Assembly (NCBI RefSeq): GCF_033568475.1
Contig: NW_027331831.1
Span: 14,942,001-15,006,000, forward strand
Direction: 5' to 3'
DNA: 64,000 bases
Source: Henckelia pumila
Lineage: Eukaryota > Streptophyta > Magnoliopsida > Lamiales > Gesneriaceae
Shown: positions 25,501-35,521 of the stretch, piece by piece
Layout: each line of letters opens with the position of its first letter
Position numbering within the stretch: the first letter of the stretch is position 1
Position numbers and translations under genes: made by a program
The notes under the pieces: model-generated
Told to the model about the DNA's origin: nothing
Seen by the model: only the letters and a program-made list of their open reading frames with translations
The model's database searches: none

Positions 25501-26299
25501 TTATCAAAATCACAAATAGACAAATGTATTGAACTAAAAAAAATAATTTTATAAAGAAGATTTGTAGAGGATTTAGTAGTACCAATAATGAAATATTGGT
25601 ATCCCAGCTTTGCAAGACCACTTGAGACTAGAGCATCAGCTGGCAAATAAAAAAAAAGATCAAATTTAAATATTTCCATATAAAACAGAGAGACAAATTA
25701 TTTTGTGAACTAAGAAATAGTTTATAACCGGTTTCTCTGATAAGTTTTTCATCAATGTTGCACTTGAAATGTTTCCAACTATTCCATCTGGAAAAAATTA
25801 CTACAAGTATATTAATCATAATGTGTTTGTATCATTAAACTTAAGACAAATCACTAAAACTATTTTTCTTTAAAAAAAAAAAACAAAGGACAAATTAGAA
25901 GTTACATAAAGAAATAATAAAAAAAAGAATTGTTCAATGAATTCTCCATACAATGTTTAATTCCGGTGTCCACACAAACCGGGGAAAAAACCTTAGTGAT
26001 TGATCAATAACAAAATCCAAGAAAAGATACTCCAAAAGAAATTATTTTTTAAAAAAAAAAAACAAGGGAAGACAATTTTTTTAGCTTCACACCAAAAAAA
26101 CTAAGAATTAAGAAAAACCCAATGAAATCTGCCAAAGATTTGTATAAAAACAACAATTTACCCCATTGGAGGACTTAAAGCCAAGGCCATTTGCAAGAAG
26201 ATCCCTTCTGTTCTTGATTTCAGAATCATTTTTGGCATTAGTACCACTAATTGCTAATAACAACCAAATCATCAACAATGAAAACAATGATGCCTCCAT
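22571..26299 (-). pseudogene. Alpha-galactosidase (GH27) pseudogene, downstream tandem copy
   Basis: All 14 exons of the intact neighbour are recognisable, minus strand: 26162-26299, 25729-25787, 25583-25639, 25081-25115, 24878-24981, 24405-24480, 23918-23976, 23758-23823, 23594-23677, 23434-23498, 23227-23309, 23029-23119, 22901-22953, 22571-22820, all with GT-AG borders. Two single-base insertions break it: at 26173 (end of exon 1; splicing then meets TAG at once in exon 2) and at 22809 (exon 14). Exons total 1220 nt, two more than a multiple of three. Conserved residues are also gone: CEWGDM reads SGWEDM, KYDNCNN reads KYDKCDN, SRAD reads AVAD, and the Asn of VNIDDCW is lost. The signal peptide (MEASLFSLLMIWLLL) is kept. 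Sequencing error could explain the indels but not the substitutions. Confidence 0.9.
25171..25550. mobile_element. Mutator-type MITE in intron 3 of the pseudogene
   Basis: About 380 bp with long inverted ends: left CTACGATTTTAGTCCTCTAT and AGTTTTAGTCC, mirrored on the right by GACTAAAACTGAAATTTGAC and CAAAATCACAAATAGAC. The same end sequences occur in the better-preserved MITE at 26825-27137. Flanks ATCAAGAAA and ATAAAGAAG may be a worn 9-bp duplication. It makes this intron 467 bp long, against 111 bp in the intact paralog. Confidence 0.65.
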
Positions 26300-26433
26300 T
26301 TATATATTGTTATATTATTTTATGCACAAAAACAAAAAAAACTACTACAAGAATTTGGGTTTTTCAAATTACAAAAAATCTTTCAAAGATTAACTTATTT
26401 ACATTTACGTTGGACAATATTTTTGGACCTGTT

Positions 26434-26441
26434 CTTTTATA
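26434..26441 (-). promoter_or_regulatory. Candidate TATA box of the alpha-galactosidase pseudogene
   Basis: TATAAAAG on the minus strand, about 135 bp upstream of the ATG at 26299. The paralog has a similar box about 103 bp upstream of its ATG, suggesting the duplicate brought its core promoter along. Confidence 0.5.
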
Positions 26442-26567
26442 AGTGGCATTTCAAAGTTAATTCATTCTCTTCATGAGAAATAAGAGGCGACCCAAAAAAT
26501 TTGTATTGCCATTGGTTTATGTGAACGTAATCTATATCTATGTAATTATCTACATACTGAGTAGTTG

Positions 26568-27362
26568 TAAGGATGCAAATGAACCAAGCTACTCGGGAGC
26601 AATTCGAACCTTGATATGATAAAAGCTCGTTTGAATTCGTTCGGCTCAATAAGATAAACGAACCAAGCTAAAACTTTACAATATTCGGTTTGTTAGCTCG
26701 TGAACAGAATCGCTAATAGACTCGGGAGTCAGCTTTAAGATGAAAAAATAATAGTTCTAAATTTTGATTTATGTATTTTACACTTTTACTATGACAAATG
26801 TGTAAGAATCGATTAAATTTATCTGAGAAAACTGCAATTTTGGTCTTTTATGTTTGTTATTTTACGATTTCGGTCCTCTATATTTTCATATTTAAGTTTT
26901 AGTCCTGCATGTTTCGATTTTTGGCAATTTCAGTCCTTTTTATTCAAAAATGATTACGTGACACTATACACGTCACCTCCACATCAGCACTGTATTGGTG
27001 CCACATCAGCGCCACATCAGAAAAAGGACTAAAATTGCCAAAAAATAAAGATAGCGGACTAAAACTGAAATCTGAAAATATAGATGATCAAAATCGTAAA
27101 GTGACAAACATACATGACTAAAAAAAATAATTTTTCCAATTTATCTAGTATAATAATAATAATATATTTTTCTCTAAATATAAAAATTAAGTTTTTAATG
27201 AATTTAATAAATATTTAATTTATAATTTATATTTATTAAGCTCGTTTAGGCTCGATAAAAGCTTGTGAACCATGAATATATTCGTTAAATAAAACTATAG
27301 CTTGACTCGGTTATAAACAAGTCAAACATTGAAGAGTTTAGCTCGATTCGATTACATACCTA
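26568..27362. mobile_element. Old inverted-repeat (hAT-like) element, interrupted
   Basis: Left end TAAGGATGCAAATGAACCAAGCT and reversed right end TAGGTATGTAATCGAATCGAGCT are related inverted repeats. Both arms are rich in GCTCG/TTCG words, as in the cleaner element at 41791-42255. A younger MITE (26825-27137) splits it. Confidence 0.45.
26825..27137. mobile_element. Mutator-type MITE with 9-bp target duplication
   Basis: A 313-bp element with inverted repeats of roughly 100 bp (CTGCAATTTTGGTC...TATGTTTGTTATTTTACGAT against reversed TATGTTTGTCACTTTACGAT). It is flanked by perfect 9-bp direct repeats AATTTATCT (26816-26824 and 27138-27146), the target size of Mutator-like transposons. The centre holds a CACATCAGC repeat; there is no coding capacity. 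Confidence 0.85.
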
Positions 27363-28662
27363 TTATTATGTCTCCTATGAGACGGTTGTGAAACATGTCG
27401 ACTCGATCATATTTACAATTAGTATTAATATTTTTCATGAGTCGGGTCAAATAAAAGATCATTCTCACAAAATTGACTCGTGAGAATGTGTCATAAGAGT
27501 TTTTGTTCTACCTAATTATATATTTTTGAAATGGATAATATTATTTTTTCATCAAACATATTCCATTTTAATTTCTTTTCTTTTACAAAATTCATACTAT
27601 ATCCTCAAATGTTTCTTTAAATTTTAAGGTAAACATGCATATACTGTGAATTTCATTGCTTTTATCTAAAATATGAAAAATATGAATTTAATTAATTAAT
27701 TTTTATTTTATTTTAATTTTCTATCTTGAGTAATTTTTGTAATTATGTTACAAAAAAATTGATCCATAGGCCTAGTGTCAATTCTTTCTATTAAAATATT
27801 GTACTGAATTTCAAGACATTTTATTTTTTCCTTTTTATGTTAAAAGAAAGAAACGTACGAGGGGTAGGGGAGAAGTATATCAAAGTTTATCCTAATATTA
27901 TATTGGAAGTGTATGCTTTTCTCGAATAATTTTATTATTATTATTATTTTGATCTAAATCGATTTTAAATTTTAATTATTATTTTTTATACATTCTTTTG
28001 ATTTTATACTTTGACAAACGTTTACTAAGGAATTTGATTATATAAAAATTATAATAATTTTAACTTTTTAAGTTTATAGATAACTTCTAAAAAAAAAAAT
28101 AGTTTATAGATAACTTATAAAGTTACGAGACAGTTGAGCATCATCAACTTCTGTGGGTCTAAAAACTTCTCCACGGCATTATAAATTGTCTAGCTAAATT
28201 ATTCTAATTAATGATGTCTAATTTCGGAAATTATTTGAATATGTGAGTATGTTTTAATATCAAGAAAGATTTAATATATTATATGCATTAATATTAAATG
28301 AAAACGTACTTCTAAGAAATTAAAAAACTAACTTATGCCATTAAAGCACTAAATAATAAAGATTCAAGGAATCCATATCATTGTTGCAAGGAATCGATTG
28401 GATTCGTAACATGTTTTGACATAAAAGTAATATTTTTATGATTAGATTGGATCGAATATTTATTTCATAAAATTGATCTGTGATACAGTTTCACATAAGT
28501 TTTTATGTATATTTAAAACTAGCTAAAAAAAATACACCAAGATATCAGAGTTGGTTATATATTTCATTTTATTTAGAAATTAATGGAACCAACACAATTA
28601 TTGGATTGCAAGGGTGATTACTATATTCAATTTCTCACCCTCAAATATTACAATGATTTCAT
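27363..28662. other. Gene-free AT-rich spacer between the alpha-galactosidase copies
   Basis: Very AT-rich with homopolymer runs. I see no coding region, RNA gene or well-bounded element. The last part should contain the 3' UTR of the intact alpha-galactosidase gene. Confidence 0.55.
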
Positions 28663-31600
28663 TCAAGAAACTGGCTTCAATACATACAGTTTGCATGCAT
28701 GTGGATCAATTGTTGCTGTTAAATTCCCTACAAATCTTGTCTTTAAGGTCTTGTGCTCCCACACATCTCTTGCAACCACAGTGCTACCAACAGGAATCCC
28801 AACGTCATCCCAGTGCGCGGTTATGGCCGTTCGCCACGCCCCTCGGTTCAATATCACCACTGCCACTCTGTACTTCGAAAGCGGTCCAGCCCAAACCTAT
28901 ACATACATGTACACACACATCGCATGAAATCGCAAGTGACTGTCTGATATAGGTGAACAGAGGAAGGAGGATTGAGTAGTAGTACCTCCCAATCTCCTTC
29001 CATTCGAACCTTCTTAGCTTGAATTCCTAGTTTATCTGTTACAAGAACTTTATGTTATGTTCAAAAAACGTAAATATTTGATATAGTATGAATAAAATGC
29101 ATCTATCATCCATGTGACATTCGGAAGAAGATAATAAAAGTCTAAGTATGCTGCTGAAATCCCCTCGTTCTCTGATGATTTGCGTATTTTTCGCAAGTTT
29201 CGATGATTTGGTTATATACACACCTTGGTTAATGGCAATGGCCTCTTTATTGGCTATAATGTCCATTATGTCTTTGGTTGTATTTCTCACATCACAACCG
29301 ATAAGAAGAGGTGCCTGAAAACAATAACAAATCAAGAAAAAAGAGAAACAAAATGGCCCTTCACTTTTCTGAAGCATTTCTATTAAACATCAGTATATAT
29401 TATACTTTGCAAGTAATGGGAGGGGAGACCTTGGAGATTGCCCACAAACTGAAATGAACTATGTATTCATCTTTGGTCATTCCTCCATTCCCAATCTCAA
29501 GCATGTCAGGATCTGCACGCATTTGACACAAACGATGATCCACAACACGGGTCAGGGCCTAAATTCGGAAACAAAGTTGTGAGCTTTAATTTAGTTTCAC
29601 CCATGTAAGTATTATACTAACCATTCCAGCCACCAGGCCTAGCATACTCTGCATAAACCTCATTCTGATCTGCTCTCGAAACCATGCTGTATGATAATCG
29701 AAAAGATTCGAAGTCAGGATTTTTAGATACAAACACAATCTTGAACACTTGAAAACTAGACAAAAGATGTACCTATCCCAGTTATCAGATATATCATTTG
29801 TAGTTCTCCAGCTGTTTCCTATCTTGTAACCCCATGTGGCCGGGTGCATATCTCCCCTGGTCAATTTAAGTACTAAATTCGTCAAAAATCGACAAAAATG
29901 ACAACTTGTGTGATATAAGTAATGTTTTTATGTCACCATTCGCAGAGGGAAAAGAAGATAGGGCGTCCTGCATTCATCAGAGCTTGGGTCATCACTGGAT
30001 ATCTGTATAAGAGTAGAAAAGAAACAAAGTCCTGAATTGGGAAGATGCAAAAGAATGTGAAAGACGACGTCGAATTGAAATATTAACTCTTATTACCGAA
30101 CTAATGGCTTTGATCCACCATTGTTGCAATTGTCATACTTCAAATAATCAATGCCCTGCAGAATATAATAAACCAAGACTTTTATGTAGTGAAAAACAAG
30201 AACCAGAGATGATTAATCAACAAGGCTACTCAAGATTCATCGTATTTTCGATTACTTTTTGAATCTGAATGGAGAAATCTCAGTCAAATATTACCATATG
30301 AATCGCAGCAATTAAAATTTAGAAGCAAGATAGACTAAATATAAATCTCATCTTATATTTATCATCTCCACATTATAGACACAATTAAAGAGACGTCTAG
30401 CCTATAAATTGGGATTCACGGCTAAGGCGCAGGCTTCGTTTCTTGCTAAGCTCGAGCCTAGGAGCATGCTTGGTGGGAGTTTGTCAATGCAATTCTAACA
30501 AGTGATTCCCAACTGAGAAAAGTAGCATTACCCATGAAGCAAAAGTTTTGGCATCTTGCTCCTCGTGGCCGAGTGAACCGGGCATTTGTTTGCTGCAAGT
30601 GAAATAGCTGCAAACCAGTGTACACCACAATCACAACATTATTTATAATTCAGTGCATCAAAACAATGCATGTATGTAAGCAGCCAAAGTTACCCAGCAT
30701 CCGAGTATATTCCCAACTTAAGTCCCTTTCTATGAACATAGTCAGCCAAAGCCTTCATCCCAGAAGGAAATGTGGATTTCTTAGGCACCAGATAACCCTG
30801 AAATATGATTTCCAAGAAAATTAATAAAAATGCATGATATAGAACCAATCTTAGCATGAAATGCTGTGAAATGTGAACCTTTTCGTCGCGGGAAATTTCG
30901 GCCCAGCAGTCATCTAACAGAAGTCACCAAGTTTCTTGAGTTAGATAAACCAATTGCAACATTTATATTGTATGGTTCATTAAAAAAAGAAATCAAGAAA
31001 CTTTATTAGAGAATTGAAATGTACCAATATTGACATATTCGTATCCCAGCTTTGCAAGACCAGTCGAGACTAGAGCATCAGCTGGAAAAGAAAGAGCTCA
31101 AATTTAAATATTTTTGAACAAAACAGAGAGAAACTGAAATTGTAATGGGACTAATTAAGAAATAGTTCATAACCAGTTTCTCTAATCATCTTTTCATCAA
31201 TCATGCAGCTGAAATGATTCCAACTATTCCACCTGGCAAAAAAATTAGTAGAATTACATTAATCATTACAAATCATTCAATCACTAAAAACTACTACTGT
31301 TTTTGTTGTTCCCAAAAAATATGGCAAACTAAAAGTCACATAATAATAAAGCAAAGCATCAACATTTAACACTTGGCATAGCGTTTCACTCCGTATATAG
31401 AAAAAGAAAACTCAAAAAGAAGTAGCAAAGAGAACTAATTATACACAAAATTCTCCACACAAATCATACCTTCATTCACCAGTACTATATAAAAAAACAT
31501 AGTGATTCATCAATAAAAAGAAAAAAAAAAAAAAAAGAAAAGCTCTAATTTTTAGAGCTTCCCACCAAGAAAAAGCAAGAATCAAGAAAAAAAGTCTGCC

Positions 31601-31755
31601 AAAAAGACAGCAGTTTACCCCATTGGAGGCTTTGATCCAAGCCCATTTGCAAGAAGGTTCCTTCTGTTGTTGATTTCTGCATCATAAGTGGCAGTGGTAG
31701 CAGCAATGATCATCAACAACCAAATTGTTGACACTGCAAGAAATGATGCCTCCAT
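28663..31755 (-). CDS. Alpha-galactosidase (GH27, melibiase), intact, 14 exons
   Basis: Predicted secreted or vacuolar enzyme removing terminal alpha-1,6-galactose from raffinose-type sugars, galactomannan or galactolipids. Exons, minus strand: 31619-31755, 31174-31232, 31025-31081, 30879-30913, 30694-30797, 30532-30607, 30097-30155, 29937-30002, 29773-29856, 29622-29686, 29430-29512, 29224-29314, 28986-29035, 28663-28896. All borders are GT-AG; the sum is 1200 nt, 399 aa plus stop, close to the usual plant length of about 400. Signal peptide [15 protein letters not shown] at residues 1-22. Family motifs in order: [38 protein letters not shown] (Asp nucleophile), [19 protein letters not shown] (Asp acid/base), RPGGWNDPDML, then a C-terminal beta-sandwich ending VLKPVS. 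The start is the only in-frame ATG before the signal peptide. The tandem pseudogene lies about 2.4 kb downstream on the same strand; introns are also alignable (for example near 30455 and 24320), showing a duplication of genomic DNA. Confidence 0.93.
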
Positions 31756-31857
31756 TCGTATATTATTACTATTATTATTATATTATTAAACTACGCGTAA
31801 AAGAAAAGTATCACAACAAGAATTTGGGGGTGTGAATTTTATGCTCTACAACATAAC

Positions 31858-31864
31858 ATTTATA
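31858..31864 (-). promoter_or_regulatory. Candidate TATA box of the intact alpha-galactosidase gene
   Basis: TATAAAT on the minus strand, about 103 bp upstream of the ATG at 31755, leaving room for a 5' UTR of about 70 nt. Confidence 0.5.
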
Positions 31865-32689
31865 ATAGTGGATAAGATTCTTAAGGTTTCAAATTTGGAG
31901 AAGATAAGGATCAATTAGCTTTAACAGAATGACCCTTCATTCTCTCTGTGCAACCAATGCGGAATCAGCTTTAGGATTCTGCATTCTTTTTTTAAAAAAA
32001 TTTAAATTTAAATTTTAAATTTCTTTCCTTTTCAGCTCAAATTCTACTTTGAAACTTTGTTTAATTGCTTGTGGACCATATGGTGGACTCTGTGTACTTT
32101 TGTTCTTCATTCAAAATATAATTTGATTATCAGTTACAAGAATCATTAGTAATATTCTTTTTTATAGGAAAATTTATCTGGGAATTAAGGCAATTAATTA
32201 ATTTGTGAACCAAAAAGGCAATGTATTTACCATTTTGACTTGCTTTTTTTTTTTTTTTGTGCGATTCTCATATATCCAAGAATAACTTGATAACATTTAC
32301 ATCTTACACGTTAGATAACATTGTTGGAAAAATTCCTATGATATTTGAGAGAGAGAGTCTGTTACCTCTGTGATATCCATGTATAATATGAAAAAAAATA
32401 TGAAAAGCACGAATAGATTATTCTAAAGTCCAAATATATAATTTTTGAGAGTCTGCCCTCCATCATTTACACTATATTAATATTAATTAACTCAAATTTT
32501 CGTTTACATTATCTGATATCATCTCTCATGATAACCTGTACCTCTTTTGAATTCCTTTTTTTTTAACCTCTAAAGATCAAAATAATCAACATGCTCATAT
32601 GTATTCATAATTTTTATTTTTATTTTTAAAAAATCACGCAAAATCTTGTATGTGTGTATATGAACGCAAATGTGCATAGACACGCTAGC

Positions 32690-32715
32690 ATATATATATA
32701 TATATATATATATAT
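32690..32715. repeat. (TA)n microsatellite
   Basis: About 13 TA units. Confidence 0.95.
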
Positions 32716-32760
32716 TACATGTATGCATATTTGGGGTTGGTCTCACTCTATGAGTAATAA

Positions 32761-32793
32761 TGTGTTGTGTTGTGTTGTGTTGTGTTGTGTTGT
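32761..32793. repeat. (TGTGT)n minisatellite
   Basis: Six to seven copies of a 5-bp unit TGTGT/TTGTG. Confidence 0.95.
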
Positions 32794-33720
32794 TCAGTCC
32801 TGATCAACTTTGATCATGTAACAAGAAAAAGCCTTTAACCGAAGCACAAGTAAAGTTACTTGGATTTACTCATGTCATATGTGATTTATTTCTTTTGTTT
32901 TGTTTTTTTCGTTTTCGTTTATATAACGATAAAGGGTTTTTGTTTTAATATATATTTTGAATCGTTTCTCCTAATTTTCTCAATCGAGATATTTAGCTTT
33001 AGGTCAATACAACATTTCTTTAACGCCAGGTGTGAGTTGTATGACCAAATGTGGAACCACGTGCCAAGCTTCTATGTCAATATATCATTATTAAAGTTAT
33101 GCTAAATTTGACGATTTTTCGTAAAAATTGAATCGTTGGATATTTATTCGAATAGTCTTCGAATGAGATAGAATCGACAAATGTTGTTATTAAGGTGGAT
33201 CGGAAAATTGATGTGTCCTATCCGAAATGTGACAAAGTAGTAAAGTAGGTGATTATGTCAATATCAATTTCTTATAGTCGAAATTAGAATATCAATTAAG
33301 TTTAGATATTTTGATGCCGATGACGGAATATTCCTAAGACAAAAGCTGCCATCTTTTTCTTCAAAAATTGATTGAATAAGAACTTTATTTAGTTGACTGT
33401 CACTTTCATATGTTGTGTTTCCACTAAATGTCTAGCAATTGAATACGCAACTTTTATTTTAAAAAAAAATAAAAATTAATGAACTCGTGTAAACCTAACA
33501 TGGGGTCGTGTCACGTGTGGCGTGGTTGGACCGTCATTAATTATTAATGGCTTGAATGGCACCGACGATCATATATATCCCTTAGAATTCTTCTGATATT
33601 GATGCATGCATGTTTCATATTGCATTAATCCAAAAGAATAAGATATTTCATGTACGTGCAGCATAAATTACCTGTGTCGATTGGGATTAATGCTCATAAT
33701 TTGTTATTTAAGAGTTATAG

Positions 33721-34106
33721 GCATCGTTTGGTTTGAGGTATGATATAAGTAATATATAAATAAGTAGTATAATGTAATAAAAAATAAATAAGAAATGATA
33801 GTTAAAATTGTATTGGATTTGATTGATAGATTATGGTTTATTTGATTTGATTGATTAAATTTTATATAAAAATGTTAAATGACTATTTTGTCTTTTTAAC
33901 AATAAATAAAATAAAAATTATATTATTTATAAGAGGTAATATAGTAATTTGAATTCAATCATTTGATTGATGTGAGATAAATAATTAATGATTTGATTGA
34001 TGTAAATAAATAGTTAATATATAGATAAATAATATAATGAGAAAAACGTAGGATGAGATGAGATGAGTTATACATATATTAATAATACCATGAACAGAAC
34101 AGTGTC
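33721..34106. mobile_element. Probable MITE (386 bp)
   Basis: Left end GCATCGTTTGGTTTGAGGTAT and reversed right end GACACTGTTCTGTTCATGGTA are imperfect inverted repeats. The interior is AT-rich with repeated TTGATTGAT words. ATAG flanks it on both sides, but a target duplication is not certain. Confidence 0.5.
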
Positions 34107-35521
34107 ATAGGCCATGCACCAATATCGATCATTATTACTTACAAATTCAGGGGCGGACCCACCATAGCCCTCCCTCCACCCCAAAAAAATAGTAGTATGT
34201 AAGTAATATTTTTATAAAATTAAATTAAATATATACATAAATTGTTTTAGAAAGTAGCGTAAAGAGTGTGTTGCTTGGTGGTAAAAGATTCTTTAATTCA
34301 TAGGTTCGTTTCTCTCTTTAGAATTTTATTTTAATTTCCCCTCTTATTCTCTCTCTCGTTTTATTTTAACTAGCGAAATTTGCACACACGATGTGTGTGT
34401 AAAATAATACTAGCATTATTGACATGAATAAACATATATAGATTACACGAAAGAGTGCTAATTTTCTTTTATTCATTCCAGAATCGAAACACGAAAGAGT
34501 GCTAATTTCTGTATTCATTCTAGAATCGAAATGCGAAGAGATAAAAAAAAAGAATAGAGTGAAAAATGGTGTCGGTTTCTCTGATTTTGAATTTGAAGCT
34601 TTCGTTTTCTCTAGTTTTGAAATTATAAACTGCACGTGGAACATGAAGAGAGGATTCAAGGGAAGTTAAAGGAAAGAAAAACCTCATTGTGTGCATGGTT
34701 TTTTTTGGACCATTTTGCTCATGAACAATTAAAAGAAAATGATAATTTCATGGGTTACACATGTAATTTGATGATGGTGTCATTTAGGCGGACGAAATCA
34801 GTTTTTATATGGGCCAGATTCTTTATAAAATAGTAAAGATTAACGATAAATTATTTATTTACTGAAATTTTTAAAATTATTCTCTAAAACTATATAAAAT
34901 TAAATAAAATTATAATAACAAATAAAATAGAAGAAGATAAAATATTAATCGAAGAAACAACTCCAAATATTTAAAATATTTATATGTTTATTGAGATTTT
35001 TAAAATTTATTCTCTAAAATTATACTCTCTCTGTCTCATATATAAATCATTTTTTATTTTTATTTTTGGTCCAAAATATATAGATTTGTACGATAATAAG
35101 TAATATTTTTTCTACTTCATTACAAATATGCTCATATTTAATTAGACTTGTCATTAAATATATTGATTATTTTAATAATTTTTTACACCATATAAGTACT
35201 CATTAAATAAAAGTAAACTTAAAAAATTATTTTTCAATCGACATTTTCAAAATTATTAATATGTGTGAAAAAAAAAGTAAGTATAACTGTATAAATATGT
35301 TGCACGAATTGACTATAAAATAAAATGACATATATATTTATATATATATATATTTGAAGATAGAAATATATATTTTAACAGTAAATAAAAATATATTTAA
35401 AATAAGTATTAGGGGATATGAAACAATAGAGATGTGGTTGCTCTTTCAGTTTCTACAACTACTATAGAAAAAAGTCATTCTCAACCATGAATATTAACAA
35501 AACTAGACGTCAGAGCAAAAT

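Larger units (their letters stand above)
31865..33720. other. Gene-free upstream region
   Basis: Upstream flank of the alpha-galactosidase gene followed by AT-rich DNA with two microsatellites. No coding region is supported. Confidence 0.55.

Noticed and set aside
34261-34320. tRNA-like stretch (GCTTGGTGGTAAAAG... GGTTCG)
   Set aside because: No cloverleaf can be formed; it is a common part of the CAGGGGCGGA-type repeat, not a tRNA gene.
34366-34659. 97-codon minus-strand open frame
   Set aside because: Low-complexity, in repeat DNA, no gene context or family match recognised.
35022-35090. CTCTCTCTGTCTCATATATAA resembling a Stowaway end
   Set aside because: Only one end is visible; no matching right end or TA flank could be found.
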